64,000 bases of DNA, taken from Ottowia beijingensis. Its GTDB lineage: Bacteria > Pseudomonadota > Gammaproteobacteria > Burkholderiales > Burkholderiaceae_C. A model generated the notes under the pieces. It was not told the origin of the DNA. It saw nothing but the letters and a program-made list of their open reading frames with translations, and did no database searches. The translations under genes and the position numbers were made by a program. How positions within the stretch are numbered: position 1 is the first letter of the stretch; each line of letters starts with the position of its first letter. Below are positions 1-10,068 of this stretch, in pieces. The stretch covers positions 992,001-1,056,000 of the forward strand of contig NZ_JACCKX010000001.1 in NCBI RefSeq assembly GCF_013423955.1, written 5' to 3'.

Positions 1-859
1 GCTCCTCGACCCAGGCGGTGTATTCATTCTGCGGCAGCACCTTCACGTGGATGGGCATGTAGGCGTGTTCCTTGCCGCACAGTTCGGCGCACTGGCCGTA
101 GAAATCGCCGGTCTGCTCGGCGCGGAACCAGGTGTCGCGCACGAAGCCCGGAATCGCGTCCTGCTTGACGCCGAAGGCCGGCACCATCCAGGCGTGGATC
201 ACGTCGTTGGCCGTGGTGATGATGCGGATCTTCTTGCCGACCGGCACCACCAGCGGGTTGTCGACGCGCAGCAGGTAGTCGTCGCCCTGGGGCATGCCGG
301 CGTCCGACAGCGCGCGCTGCGACGAATCCAGTGTGGACAAAAAGCCGATGCCCGCGCCCTCGCCGTTGATGTAGTCGTAGCCCCACTTCCACTGGTAGCC
401 CGTGGCCTTGATGGTGAGATCGGCGTTGGTGGTGTCCTTCTGCGCCACCACCACCTTGGTGGCCGGCAGCGCCATGCCGATGACGATCAGGAACGGCACC
501 ACGGTCCAGGCCACCTCGACCGCGACCGATTCGTGGAAGGTGGCCGCCTTGGCACCCTGCGACTTGCGGTGCTTCCAGATGGAATAGAACATCACCCCGA
601 AGACCAGGATGAAGATGACGGTGCAGATGATCAGCAGCATCCAGTGCAGGCCGTGCTGCGCTTCGGCGATCTTGGTGACCGGCGGATGAAGGTTGAGCTG
701 ATTGACCGCCGGCCCGCCCGGAAGATCGTTCACCCGGGCCGCGTGTGCCGCGGTGGAAGCCATCCACGCCGCACTCCAGATGGCCACCTGGCCCGGCACG
801 CCGGACAGCTTGTTTGCAATGCTTTTCATCGTGCCCACGTTGTTTACCGCCTCAACCAT
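1..859 (-). CDS. coxB: Cytochrome c oxidase subunit II (C-terminus cut by window edge)
   Basis: Subunit II carries the CuA centre and passes electrons from cytochrome c to the haem-copper core of the terminal oxidase in the inner membrane. About 286 codons are visible. They show an N-terminal export signal, a two-helix membrane hairpin (about residues 60-130) and the periplasmic cupredoxin domain with GQCAELCGKEHAYMP, which contains the CuA cysteines. I start at 859, an ATG preceded by GGGAAG; the internal ATG at 829 (MKSIANKL) is the alternative. The frame is open to base 1, so the stop lies outside. A DUF2244 gene sits 13 bases upstream on the same strand, which suggests co-transcription. 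Family assignment is certain. Confidence 0.95.
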   Translation of the reverse strand, partial: MVEAVNNVGTMKSIANKLSGVPGQVAIWSAAWMASTAAHAARVNDLPGGPAVNQLNLHPPVTKIAEAQHGLHWMLLIICTVIFILVFGVMFYSIWKHRKSQGAKAATFHESVAVEVAWTVVPFLIVIGMALPATKVVVAQKDTTNADLTIKATGYQWKWGYDYINGEGAGIGFLSTLDSSQRALSDAGMPQGDDYLLRVDNPLVVPVGKKIRIITTANDVIHAWMVPAFGVKQDAIPGFVRDTWFRAEQTGDFYGQCAELCGKEHAYMPIHVKVLPQNEYTAWVEE

Positions 860-872
860 ATTCACTTCCCGA

Positions 873-1415
873 TCAGCGCAGTGGTTGCGAACCTGCCGCA
901 TCCAAGGCCCTGCGCATCTCCCCGGCCAGCACTGGCCGCCACTCCGGCCGCACGTGACGCCCGATGTCCAGCCGCTGTCCGTGCGCCATCACCTCGATCA
1001 GGTTCTGCTCGCTCGTCAGCGGCGCGATGCGGACATGCGCACAGCCGAACTCCACCTTCTCACGCCTGCCGGCGTATTCCCTCTCCACCACCAGACGGCC
1101 GCCTTGCAGCGATACCGTCTCGCCATCGGCCGCGTGCCGTGCATAGGCCAGAAACGCGGCGCCGACCGCCAGCAGTTCCAGCCCTGCGAACCCCAGCACC
1201 AGCTTGGCGCCCAGCCACCAGAAGCCGATCGCGATGCCGAGCGACATCAGGCACAGGCCTGCATAGATGCCGCCCAGCTGGCGCGGCGTGACACTGCAGT
1301 TGCGCCTGAGGTGCCACGCCACCGCTTGATCGCTGACGCGGGCCAGCCGATATGCTGACGCTTCCTGCAAGGCAACACCCTCCGGATTTACGCTAAGCAC
1401 CAACGCCTCGCGCAA
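873..1415 (-). CDS. DUF2244 family membrane protein
   Basis: A 180-residue protein of the DUF2244 family. It has a charged N-terminus, two hydrophobic helices close together (about residues 50-95, rich in Leu, Ala and Gly) and a C-terminal polar domain that would lie in the cytoplasm. Family members often lie next to cytochrome oxidase genes and have no proven reaction. Here the gene lies 13 bases upstream of coxB on the same strand, so a role in oxidase assembly or expression is an inference from position only. The frame is intact and length is normal for the family. Confidence 0.75.
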   Translation of the reverse strand: MREALVLSVNPEGVALQEASAYRLARVSDQAVAWHLRRNCSVTPRQLGGIYAGLCLMSLGIAIGFWWLGAKLVLGFAGLELLAVGAAFLAYARHAADGETVSLQGGRLVVEREYAGRREKVEFGCAHVRIAPLTSEQNLIEVMAHGQRLDIGRHVRPEWRPVLAGEMRRALDAAGSQPLR

Positions 1416-1458
1416 GTGGGGGCAGTTTACCCGAGTGGGCGAAGGTCTTTGATAAACC

Positions 1459-2381
1459 TCAAAGAGAGCGCTGATTCCTATTGCGTTGCCGCAACGTTGC
1501 CCGCATTTCGTCGAGTCCGATCGCGGTTTCGTCTTTCACGCTGTGCCTGGGTGGCGCTTTCACGGCGTGGCCGTAGATGACCTCGAAGCTCAGCGACAGC
1601 GGCTCGCCGCTGCCCGGCGCCCGCAGTTGCTCGTCCATCGCGGCCTCCAGCCGCTGGCGCCAGCCATGCGAGCGCAGGGCACCAAAACGGCCGACGTGCA
1701 GGTTGCGGCCCAGCTCGCGCAGCTCGGCCAGCAGGCGCTGCGGCGAGGCGAAGGTGAGCGTGATGAGTTCCATGTCCATCACCGGCTCGGCAAAGCCTGC
1801 CGCCACCAGCTGGTCGCCCCAATCGTGCATGTCGGTGAATTCGTGCGCCGGCGGCGGCCAGCCGAGGCGGGCGTACAGGCCACGCAATTCCTTCAACGTG
1901 TCCGGGCCGAGACAGGAGAACATCACGAAGCCATCCACCGCCAGCGCACGGTGCCAGTCGGCCAGCAGCGCCGCCGGATCGGCCGCGTGGTGCGCCAGCA
2001 TGTTGGCCCACACCAGTTGCACCGAGGCCTCAGGCGGACGCGCCACGGCTTCTTCGCTGGCGCGTGCCCCCACCAGCTTGCGCCACCAGCCGGTTGCTTC
2101 TTTTTTGTAGCATCTGGCGCTTGCTGCAAGCCGTCAAACACCCGAAAACACCTGGAACCCGGGTAATGCGCCGCCACCAGATCGTGCCCCGCCAGACCAC
2201 CTCGCACGGGCTCCCAGTGCGCCCAGGCCTGCACCGGCAGGCGGATCACGCCCAGCCGTTCGGCCATGCGGCGCGCCACCTCCTCGTGAAGCCAGGGCGA
2301 GGCGGCATGCGGGCGCCCGGCCCAGCGGCGGGCGGCCACGGGGTCGATGCTGGGCGGAAGGTGGCTGCGGTCGGTGGCCAT
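1459..2381 (-). CDS. bioC: BioC-like malonyl-ACP O-methyltransferase, one frameshift
   Basis: Probable SAM-dependent methyltransferase that masks malonyl-ACP for pimelate-moiety synthesis in biotin biosynthesis. The two parts join to about 307 residues. The N-terminal part (MATDRSHLPP, then a DPVAARRW region) and the C-terminal part (VQLVWANMLAHH..FVMFSCLGPDTLKELR) match BioC, including the post-motif segment with D.LKEL. They lie in different frames. The break is at the T6 run 2101-2106; one more T gives a continuous protein. The break sits at the edge of a dispersed ~55-bp repeat that lies inside the gene. No other bio gene is in the window, so a related methyltransferase is possible. It is divergent from comF across 51 bases. 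Confidence 0.72.
2101..2155 (+). repeat. RepA copy inside bioC
   Basis: Diverged copy of the ~65-bp RepA family: GTAGCATCTGGCGCTTGCTGC followed by the usual AAA-rich tail. It is translated as part of BioC, and the T6 run that breaks the frame lies at its edge. Confidence 0.45.
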
Positions 2382-2432
2382 GAGCGGGCAGTATATTTAC
2401 CGGGCCCCGCACGCCATCGCTTGTTCGAGCCC

Positions 2433-3161
2433 ATGTTCACTCGCCTGCTGAACCGCCCCTCTGGGCCGCACCAAGCTGCGGCGCACTGGCCCAGCCAGTG
2501 CATGGTGTGCCGCGCCTGGCCGGCCAGCACGCTGTGCGCGGACTGCGTGACACGGTTCGCGCCGATGGTGCCGCGCTGCACCACCTGCGCGCTGCCCGTG
2601 CCGCCGGGAGTGCCCATCTGCGGTGCCTGCCTGCGCGATCCGCCACCCATGGCGCAGTGCCTCGCCGCCCTGCCCTACGCCTGGCCATGGTCGATGTGCC
2701 TGGGTCACTGGAAGTTCGAGGGCGACGTGGGTCTGACCCGCCCCTTCGCGCGGCTGATGCTGGCCGCACCCGGCGTGCGCGATGCGCTCGACGCCGCCGA
2801 GCACGTGCTCCCCATGCCGATGTCTGCCGCGCGCCTGGGCCAGCGCGGCTACAACCCGGCGCTGCTGCTGGCGCGGCGCCTGGCGCGCAGCCGCACGCGG
2901 GCCGACCTGTTGCTGCGCACGCGCGACACGCCGCCGCAACGCAGCCTGCCACGCGCGCAGCGGCTGAAGAATGTGCGCGGGGCGTTCCAGGTCGATCCCT
3001 TGCGCGCGCAGGCGCTGCAGGGCCGCCGCGTGGTGCTGGTCGACGACGTGATGACCACCGGCGCCAGCGTGCGTGAAGCGGCCGCGGCCTTGCGGGCGGC
3101 AGGCGCGGCGCAGGTGACCGTGCTGGTGCTGGCCCGCACCGACGAGCCGGCGCGAAACTGA
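2433..3161 (+). CDS. comF: ComF family phosphoribosyltransferase-like protein
   Basis: ComF-type protein of 242 residues. It has an N-terminal double zinc ribbon (CMVCRAW..CADC and CTTC..CGAC, about residues 24-75) and a C-terminal type I phosphoribosyltransferase fold with the PRPP-binding loop VVLVDDVMTTGASV (about residues 200-213). In competent bacteria ComF supports DNA uptake; in many proteobacteria its role is less clear. I chose ATG 2433 because the zinc ribbon follows at the normal distance; upstream codons in this frame have no family similarity. It is divergent from bioC and 45 bases upstream of trmL, which it may be co-transcribed with. Confidence 0.9.
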   Translation: MFTRLLNRPSGPHQAAAHWPSQCMVCRAWPASTLCADCVTRFAPMVPRCTTCALPVPPGVPICGACLRDPPPMAQCLAALPYAWPWSMCLGHWKFEGDVGLTRPFARLMLAAPGVRDALDAAEHVLPMPMSAARLGQRGYNPALLLARRLARSRTRADLLLRTRDTPPQRSLPRAQRLKNVRGAFQVDPLRAQALQGRRVVLVDDVMTTGASVREAAAALRAAGAAQVTVLVLARTDEPARN

Positions 3162-3206
3162 CACCGCGCACAAAACACCACGCAACCGCGCGCACAATCG
3201 CGCCCC

Positions 3207-3674
3207 ATGTTCCACATCGTCCTGGTCGAGCCCGAGATTCCGCCCAACACCGGCAACGTCATCCGCCTGGCGGCCAACACCGGCTGCACGCTGCACCTGA
3301 TCGAGCCGCTGGGCTTTTCGATGGACGACAAGCACCTGCGCCGCGCCGGGCTCGATTACCACGAGTACGCCACGCTGCGCCGCCATGCCGGCTGGCCGGC
3401 CTTCATCACGGCCGAATGCCCCGCGCCCGCGCGCCTGTTCGCCCTCACCACGCGTGGCACGCGCGCCGTGCACAACGTGGCGTTTCAGCCTGGCGACTGG
3501 CTGGTGTTCGGTGCCGAAACGCGCGGCCTGCCGCCCGCCGTGCGCGCGCACGTGCCGCCGGCGCAGCAGCTGCGCCTGGCCATGCGCGCCGGCCAGCGCA
3601 GCCTGAACCTGTCCAACGCGGTGGCGGTGGTGGTCTTCGAAGCCTGGCGGCAGAACGGCTTTGCCGGCAGCTGA
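3207..3674 (+). CDS. trmL: tRNA (cytidine(34)-2'-O)-methyltransferase
   Basis: SPOUT-class methyltransferase that 2'-O-methylates the wobble nucleotide of tRNA-Leu isoacceptors using SAM. The 155 residues match the short TrmL form. Visible motifs are the N-terminal IVLVEPEIPPNTGNVIRLAANTG, the middle LVFGAETRGLP and the C-terminal trefoil-knot segment MRAGQRSLNLSNAVAVVVFE. The ATG at 3207 starts directly at the conserved MFHIVLVEPE. It follows comF at a short distance. Frame and length are normal. Confidence 0.93.
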   Translation: MFHIVLVEPEIPPNTGNVIRLAANTGCTLHLIEPLGFSMDDKHLRRAGLDYHEYATLRRHAGWPAFITAECPAPARLFALTTRGTRAVHNVAFQPGDWLVFGAETRGLPPAVRAHVPPAQQLRLAMRAGQRSLNLSNAVAVVVFEAWRQNGFAGS

Positions 3675-3832
3675 TGCGCCCAAGCGTGCTTTTTGGCTGC
3701 AGCGCGGTGCGGCCGCGGTTGATCTTTTGTAACACGCCGCTACACTGAAAAGCACACCCGTGTCGGCGCCACCCTGCCGCTTCCAGTTTCCTGATGCGGC
3801 CCACAAGGCCGCCCCATGCGACCACCCCAACC

Positions 3833-4156
3833 ATGATGCAGACCCTTCGTCCCCTGGCCCAGGCCGCGTTGAACGTCGGCCGGCGCTTCACCGGGCCGCG
3901 CCCGGCCACGCTGGCCGATCTGGCGCGCATTCGCCGCGTGATGGGCGAGCAGGTGCTGGATTGCGAGCTGCGCGTGGCGCGCCGCGTGCGCGCCCACCTG
4001 GACGGCGCCAGCAGCGTGATGCAGCTGTGGCTGCTGCGGGCCGAGATCTACCAGGCCGTGGCCGACGAATTCGGCCAGCCCGAGGCCATGCGCCGCGTCG
4101 AGCGCCTGGCGCCGCTGTTCGACGGCCTGCTGCCCGCCAGGCAGCGCGCCACCTGA
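3833..4156 (+). CDS. Small helical hypothetical protein
   Basis: A 107-residue protein I do not recognise. It is predicted to be mostly alpha-helical, rich in Arg, Ala and Leu, with no signal peptide or membrane segment. The start could be either of two tandem ATGs at 3833 and 3836; an upstream in-frame ATG at 3794 would add a Pro-rich stretch that looks non-coding. It stands alone between trmL and a convergent MaoC gene. Third-position GC matches its neighbours, which supports real coding. Confidence 0.55.
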   Translation: MMQTLRPLAQAALNVGRRFTGPRPATLADLARIRRVMGEQVLDCELRVARRVRAHLDGASSVMQLWLLRAEIYQAVADEFGQPEAMRRVERLAPLFDGLLPARQRAT

Positions 4157-4175
4157 GCGCCTGGCGCGGCGCGCT

Positions 4176-4628
4176 TCAGGTATAGGAGCGCGACAGCGAT
4201 TCGGCCACGCACACCGGCTTGGCTTCGCCCTCGCGCTCGATGGTGCACTTCCAGGCCATCTGCATGCCGCCCTCGATGGGCGTGGCCTCCATCAGCTCGA
4301 TGCGCACGCGCAGCCGGCTGTTCACCGGCACCGGCGCCATGAAGCGCACCTTGTTCAGCCCGTAGTTGATGCCCATGCGCACGTTCTTCACCTTGAGCGC
4401 GCGGTCGAAGAAGCCGGCCAGCAGCGACAGCGTGAGGTAGCCGTGCGCGATGGTGGCGCCGAAGGGCCCGGCCTTGGCGCGTTCGGCATCGACGTGGATC
4501 CACTGGTGGTCGCCGGTGGCGTCGGCAAACTGGTTGATGTGCTGCTGCGTCACCTGGTGCCAGTCGGTGACGGTGATTTCCTGGCCCGCCAGGGCCGCCA
4601 GTTCGTCGAGGGTGTCGAAGGTTTTCAT
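4176..4628 (-). CDS. MaoC family (R)-specific enoyl-CoA hydratase
   Basis: Hot-dog fold hydratase of 150 residues. It shows the hydratase-2 signature FADATGDHQWIHVD (about residues 35-48), with the catalytic Asp and His, and then GATIAHGYLTLSLL. Members add water to trans-2-enoyl-CoA to give the (R)-3-hydroxy form, feeding polyhydroxyalkanoate synthesis or working in side routes of fatty acid oxidation. The true substrate cannot be read from sequence. It is convergent with the small gene at 3833 and lies upstream of the orphan ParA gene's end, on the same strand. Start at ATG 4628. Confidence 0.88.
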   Translation of the reverse strand: MKTFDTLDELAALAGQEITVTDWHQVTQQHINQFADATGDHQWIHVDAERAKAGPFGATIAHGYLTLSLLAGFFDRALKVKNVRMGINYGLNKVRFMAPVPVNSRLRVRIELMEATPIEGGMQMAWKCTIEREGEAKPVCVAESLSRSYT

Positions 4629-4686
4629 GCGCGCAATCTAGCGCGCCGGGCAGCGCACGGCTGTCCGCCGCGTGACTGGCGTCATG

Positions 4687-5304
4687 TCACTGCTCGAGCC
4701 ATTGGCAGATGCCCAGCCATTGCGCCAGGTCGCGCTGCACGCGGCCGGGCGCGACGTCGAAGATGGTCAGCCCGCGTGCCGCCAGATAGACGTAGTTCTG
4801 CGTCGGCCGCAGGGTGGCCAGCACCGGCAGGCCCAGCCCCTCGGTGAACTGGCGCAGCTGGTCGGCGGCGATGGTGCGCTCGTCCACCCGCATGCCGACC
4901 AGGCCGATGTCGCGCTTGTCGGCGCCCTTGGCCTCCACCAGGTGGTCGACGAATTCGCGCGTGGCGTAGATGTCGAAGATGCTGGGCTGCAGCGGCACCA
5001 GCACCTTGTCGGCGATGCGCAGCACCTCCTTCAGCTTGCTGCCGTGCAGGCCGGCGGGCGTGTCGAGCACGACATGCGTGGTGCCCTTGGGCGGGCGCAC
5101 GATGAAGTCGCGCTGCACGTCCCAGGTGCTGATGGGGCGCGCGGCCTCGGGCCGCAGGCCCAGCCACAGGCGTGCCGACTGCTGCCGATCGACGTCGCCC
5201 AGCATCACGGCGTGGCCGCGGCTGGCGTAGTAACCCGCCACGTTGGTGGCCAGCGTGGACTTGCCCACGCCGCCCTTGGGGTTCGCGATCACCACCACCG
5301 GCAT
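4687..5304 (-). CDS. Orphan ParA/MinD-type P-loop ATPase
   Basis: A 205-residue ParA-superfamily ATPase. It has the deviant Walker A loop KGGVGKST at residues ~10-17, with the signature second lysine, a Walker A' segment GDVDRQQSA and a Walker B VVLDTPAGL. There is no partner parB, no chemotaxis cluster and no flagellar gene nearby, so the cargo is unknown. Such orphans position cellular structures or regulate partners on the nucleoid or membrane. Start at ATG 5304, which begins directly with MPVVVIANPKGG. The frame is complete. Confidence 0.85.
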   Translation of the reverse strand: MPVVVIANPKGGVGKSTLATNVAGYYASRGHAVMLGDVDRQQSARLWLGLRPEAARPISTWDVQRDFIVRPPKGTTHVVLDTPAGLHGSKLKEVLRIADKVLVPLQPSIFDIYATREFVDHLVEAKGADKRDIGLVGMRVDERTIAADQLRQFTEGLGLPVLATLRPTQNYVYLAARGLTIFDVAPGRVQRDLAQWLGICQWLEQ

Positions 5305-5385
5305 GACGTCATCCTTTCAAGCTGCGTTGTGTCGGGCACCGATGTTACCGGGTGTGCATGACCGCCTGCGGTGACGCACGAAATA

Positions 5386-5450
5386 TGAGCAAAATCGGCC
5401 TCCAGCGCTTACACAGCAAGCGCAAGCAGCTATTTTTATGGTAGCAACTC
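5386..5450 (-). repeat. RepA copy at the 3' end of tauE
   Basis: Minus-strand copy with AATAGCTGCTTGCGCTTG and GCGCTGGAGGCC, in the gap before parA and abutting the tauE stop codon at 5449. Its position fits a transcript-end hairpin. Confidence 0.75.
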
Positions 5451-6201
5451 AGAGCGCCAGCGCATCCCACACCAGCTTCAGCCCCGTCAGCAGCATGCCC
5501 GCGTAGATGAAGCGGTAGAACAGCTTCTGGTCGATGCGCCGCGCGATGCGCACGCCGATCCACACGCCCAGCGGCGCCAGCGGCAACAGCACCAGCGAGG
5601 TGGCCAGGTTGCGCCAGTCCAGCAGGCCCAGCCAGGCGTAGGGCAGCCACTTGGCCAGGTTGATGACGAAGAAGAAGAACGCCATGGTGCCGGTGAACAC
5701 CACCGGCGACAGCCGCAGCGGAATCACGTAGGCATTGATGGGCGGCCCGCCCGCGTGCGCCACAAAGCTGGTGAAGCCCGAGGTGGCCGTCAGCAGCGCA
5801 CCCACCCAACGCGGCGGTGGCGCGCCGTCGGCCCGCGGCGGAAACAGCAGCCGCTGCGCCAGAAACAGCAGCGTGAACACGCCCACGATGCCCGCCACCC
5901 ACTGCGGCTGCAGCAGGCGGAATGACAGCGTGCCGACCACGATGCCCAGCAAGCCCCAGGGCAGCAGGAACGCCAGCAGCCGGCGGTCGAAATCCTTGCG
6001 GAAGGCGGCGATGCCCAGCAGGTCCATCACCAGCAGCACCGGCATCAGGATGGCCGCGGCCTGCGGCACTGTGACCACCAGCGCCATCATCGGTACCGCC
6101 AGCGAGCCGAAGCCGGCGCCAAAGCCGCTCTTGCTGATGCCCAGCAGCAGCACCGCTGGCACGGCCACGGCGTAGAACGTCCAGTCGGTGATGGGGTTCA
6201 T
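5449..6201 (-). CDS. TauE/SafE family membrane exporter
   Basis: An integral membrane protein of 250 residues in the TauE/SafE (DUF81) family, whose members export sulfite, sulfoacetate or related anions, or are simply of unknown substrate. It has about seven to eight hydrophobic helices, and the repeated pattern GISKSGFGAGFGSLAVPMMA near the N-terminus and TSFVAHAGGPPINAYVIP in the second half is typical. I start at ATG 6201 (MNPITDW); a TTG at 6207 would add two residues. Dispersed repeat copies touch both ends. No sulfur gene is close, so the substrate is not inferred. Confidence 0.85.
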   Translation of the reverse strand: MNPITDWTFYAVAVPAVLLLGISKSGFGAGFGSLAVPMMALVVTVPQAAAILMPVLLVMDLLGIAAFRKDFDRRLLAFLLPWGLLGIVVGTLSFRLLQPQWVAGIVGVFTLLFLAQRLLFPPRADGAPPPRWVGALLTATSGFTSFVAHAGGPPINAYVIPLRLSPVVFTGTMAFFFFVINLAKWLPYAWLGLLDWRNLATSLVLLPLAPLGVWIGVRIARRIDQKLFYRFIYAGMLLTGLKLVWDALAL

Positions 6202-6264
6202 GATCAAATCGCGCTGAAACGCTTATCCATCAAACGCTGCAAGCTATCAATATAGAAGCAAACC
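6202..6264 (-). repeat. Diverged RepA copy upstream of tauE
   Basis: Minus-strand relative of the RepA family (TTGATAGCTTGCAGCG..GCGTTTCAGCGCG). It begins directly before the tauE start codon, so it forms the leader of that gene. Confidence 0.5.
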
Positions 6265-6370
6265 GGATGCATGCCAACGCCTGCGGCATCGTGTGAAAGC
6301 GGGCACTTTAACGGGGCCCGCGCTGCCGGGCGCGGCCGGCCGGCGGCGCACCGGGCCGATAATCTGCCGC

Positions 6371-7012
6371 ATGTACGACTTCTCGACCTGGGGGCCCACG
6401 GCGCGCTACACCGTGGAAGTGATCGGCACGGTGGCCTTCGCGCTGTCGGGCATCCTGGCCGGCGTGCGCAAGCGCATGGACATTTTCGGCATCTCGGTGC
6501 TGGGCTTTCTGGCCGCCTTCGGCGGCGGCACGCTGCGCGACGTGCTGCTGGACCGCCGCCCCTTCTTCTGGGTGGCCGAGGTCGAGATGCTGTGGCTGGT
6601 GATCGCCCTGTGCGCGGTGTCACTGGTGCTGCTGCGGCTGGGCCGCCTGCACGTGGGCGACAAGGCCATCCAGCTGGCCGACGCGCTGGGGCTGGGCCTG
6701 TTCGTGGCCAGCGGCGTGCAGTCGGCGCTGGTGGCGCAGCTGCCGGTGGTGGTGGCGGTGATGATGGGCGTGGTGACCGGCGTGTTCGGCGGCGTGATGC
6801 GCGACATCGCCTGCAACGAGATGCCCACCGCCTTTGCCGACCACCGCCCCTACGCCGTGTGCGGCTTCATGGGCGGCTGGATGTACATCTTCGGCGAATG
6901 GCTGGACTGGGCCGGCTGGGTGGTGGCGCTGGCCAGCATCGCCACCACCACGGGCCTGCGCCTGCTGGCGCTGAAGTTCGACTGGCGGCTGCCCGACTGG
7001 CGCAACGGCTGA
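6371..7012 (+). CDS. Trimeric intracellular cation (TRIC) channel family protein
   Basis: A 213-residue membrane protein with about seven helices arranged as two internally similar halves, each with a GGG..RD motif: FGGGTLRDVLLDRRP and FGGVMRDIACNEMP. This is the YicG/TRIC family (formerly UPF0126). Bacterial members form trimeric K+-permeable channels; a glycine-transport role has also been suggested for some. I chose ATG 6371 (MYDFSTWG) because the first helix follows at the usual distance; the longer frame upstream is low-quality coding. It is monocistronic. Confidence 0.87.
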   Translation: MYDFSTWGPTARYTVEVIGTVAFALSGILAGVRKRMDIFGISVLGFLAAFGGGTLRDVLLDRRPFFWVAEVEMLWLVIALCAVSLVLLRLGRLHVGDKAIQLADALGLGLFVASGVQSALVAQLPVVVAVMMGVVTGVFGGVMRDIACNEMPTAFADHRPYAVCGFMGGWMYIFGEWLDWAGWVVALASIATTTGLRLLALKFDWRLPDWRNG

Positions 7013-7033
7013 GCGCCCCGCCCGCGCGCCGCC

Positions 7034-8024
7034 TCAGTCGACCGTGGCGCCCGACTGCTTGACCACCGGGCCCCACTTGGCGGTCTCGGCCTTGATGAAG
7101 GCCTCGAACTCGGCCGGCTTCTCAGGGTGCGCCACGGCGCCCTGCTCGGCCATCTGCTTGATCACTTCGGGCTTGGCCAGGATCTTCACCATGGCGTCGT
7201 TCAGCTTGGCCAGCACGTCGGCCGGCACCTTGCGGTTGGTGAACAGGCCGAACCACGAGGTGGCGTTGTAGCCCGGCACGCCGGCTTCGGCGATGGTGGG
7301 CACGTCGGGCAGTTCGGGGTAGCGCTTGTCGGTGGTGACGGCGATGGCGCGCAGCTTGCCCGCCTTCACGTGCTGGAAGGCCGAGGGCATGTTGTCGAAC
7401 ATGATGTCGGTCTGGCCGCCCAGCAGGTCGGCCACGGCGGGTGCGCTGCCCTTGTAGGGCACGTGCATCATGTCCACCTTGGCCATGCTCTTGAACAGCT
7501 CGCCCGACAGGTGGATCGAGGTGCCGCTGCCCGATGAGGCGTAGTTCACCTTGCCCGGGTTCTTCTGCGCGTAGTCGATCAGCTCCTTCACCGTCTTGTA
7601 GGGGCGCGAGGGTGCGCCACCAGCAGGTTGGGCACCATGGCCACGCGCGTGATGGGCTGGAAGTCGCCCAGCGGGCTGTAGGGCAGCTTCCTGTAGAGCG
7701 ACTCGTTGATGCCGTGCGTGCCCACCGTGCCCATGAACAGCGTGTAGCCGTCGGGCTTGGCGCGGGCGGCCTGCTGCGCGCCGATGTTGCCGCCGGCGCC
7801 GGCCTTGTTGTCGATCACCACGGGCTGGCCCAGTTCGCCCTCCAGCGCCTTGCCGACGATGCGCGCCAGGATGTCGGTGGTGCCGCCGGCCGAGAACGGC
7901 ACGACCATGGTGATGGCCTTGGTGGGGTAGGCCTGGGCCAGCGCCATGCCGGGCAGTGTGGCGGCCACAGCCAGGGTGGCGGCCACGGCCAGTGCGCGGC
8001 GGCGGGGAAGTTGGTGGAGGTCAT
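7034..8024 (-). CDS. Bug/TctC-type tripartite tricarboxylate receptor, two frameshifts
   Basis: Periplasmic substrate-binding protein of the Bug family, about 330 residues when repaired. It has a signal peptide (LAVAATLPGMALAQA), then AYPTKAITMVVPFSAGGTTDILAR, and GQPVVIDNKAGAGGNIG, the typical Bug start. The ATG at 8024 has AAGGAA upstream. Two one-base losses break it: in G4 8004-8007 (signal peptide) and near 7610-7612, where one more C on the coding strand gives HPSRPYKTVKELIDYA. No TctA/TctB permease is nearby, which is common for Bug proteins. It lies downstream of the pca genes and an SDR, so an aromatic or dicarboxylate ligand is possible but unproven. Confidence 0.85.
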
Positions 8025-8065
8025 GTCGGTTCCTTTCAGGTTCAGCGGTTGCGACGAAAAATTTC

Positions 8066-8127
8066 AAGCCAAAACAGGCTCCAGCGCTTATGGGTCGGGC
8101 GCTGGAAGCTATTCATAAGTGAGCAAA
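8066..8127 (-). repeat. RepA copy between SDR and Bug receptor genes
   Basis: Minus-strand copy with AATAGCTTCCAGCGCCCG and AAGCGCTGGAGCC, an inverted CAGCGC/GCGCTG core. It fills much of the gap between the SDR stop and the Bug receptor start and could end or stabilise the upstream transcript. Confidence 0.75.
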
Positions 8128-8131
8128 TTTC

Positions 8132-8836
8132 TCAAACACCGGCCACGCCCACGGTCATGCCGCCGCACACGTACAGCACCTGCCCGGTGACGAAGCCGCT
8201 GCGTGCGTCGAGCAGGAAGGCCGCGGCGTGCGCCACGTCCTCGGGCGTGCCCACGCGCTTCACGGGCACGGCATCGATGATGGCCTGCGTGCGCGGCGCG
8301 CCGGGCGGGTTGGCCTTGTCGAACAGTTCGGTGCGGATCGGCCCCGGGCCGATGGCGTTGGCGGTGATGCCGTGCGCGCCCAACTCCAGCGCCCATACGC
8401 GGGTCATGCCGATCAGGCCGGCCTTGGTGGCGCTGTAGGCGGTGCGCAGTTCCTTGCCCAGCGCGGCGCGCGAGGACATGTTGACAATGCGCCCAAAGCC
8501 CGCCGCCTTCATGCCCGGAAGCAACGCCTGCATGCACTGGAAGGCACAGCGCAGGTTGAGCGACAGCGCGAGGTCGAACTCGGCCAGCGTCTGGTGCTCG
8601 GCATCATTGGGCACCACCACACCGACGTTGTTAACGAGGCGCGTGATGGGGCCGCCGGCCAAGGCCTCGGCCAGTGCGCGGGCGGTGTCGTCGGGGCTGG
8701 ACAGGTCGGCACGAATGCCGTTGCCCACGCGATCAATGATGACCGGCTCCCAGCCCTCGGCGCGGCAGCGCGCGGCCGTGGCCGCGCCGATGCCGCTGGC
8801 GCCGCCGGTGATGAGCACGCGCTCGGGTGTCGTCAT
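8132..8836 (-). CDS. SDR family NAD(P)-dependent oxidoreductase
   Basis: Classical short-chain dehydrogenase of 234 residues: cofactor loop TGGASGIGAA (residues ~10-19), NNVGVV, catalytic Ser in IVNMSSRAALG, and YSATK with the active-site Tyr and Lys (about residue 140). The start ATG at 8836 lies 7 bases after the pcaF stop, so it is almost surely in the pca operon. The substrate is not evident; a hydroxyacyl-CoA or aromatic-side-chain reaction would fit the context. Frame intact. Confidence 0.85.
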   Translation of the reverse strand: MTTPERVLITGGASGIGAATAARCRAEGWEPVIIDRVGNGIRADLSSPDDTARALAEALAGGPITRLVNNVGVVVPNDAEHQTLAEFDLALSLNLRCAFQCMQALLPGMKAAGFGRIVNMSSRAALGKELRTAYSATKAGLIGMTRVWALELGAHGITANAIGPGPIRTELFDKANPPGAPRTQAIIDAVPVKRVGTPEDVAHAAAFLLDARSGFVTGQVLYVCGGMTVGVAGV

Positions 8837-8843
8837 CCGGCGA

Positions 8844-10045
<1,202 letters not shown>

Positions 10046-10068
10046 GGTGTCTCCTGAAGAAAAACGGT

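Noticed and set aside
24..767. Open frame of 247 codons inside coxB, same strand
   Set aside because: It is the out-of-frame shadow of coxB; the other frame gives an unmistakable subunit II with the CuA motif.
2101..2106. Programmed frameshifting or phase variation in homopolymers (bioC, DUF1841, dppA)
   Set aside because: The same kind of lesion occurs across the whole window in housekeeping genes without slippery-site context or downstream structures, so sequence error is simpler.
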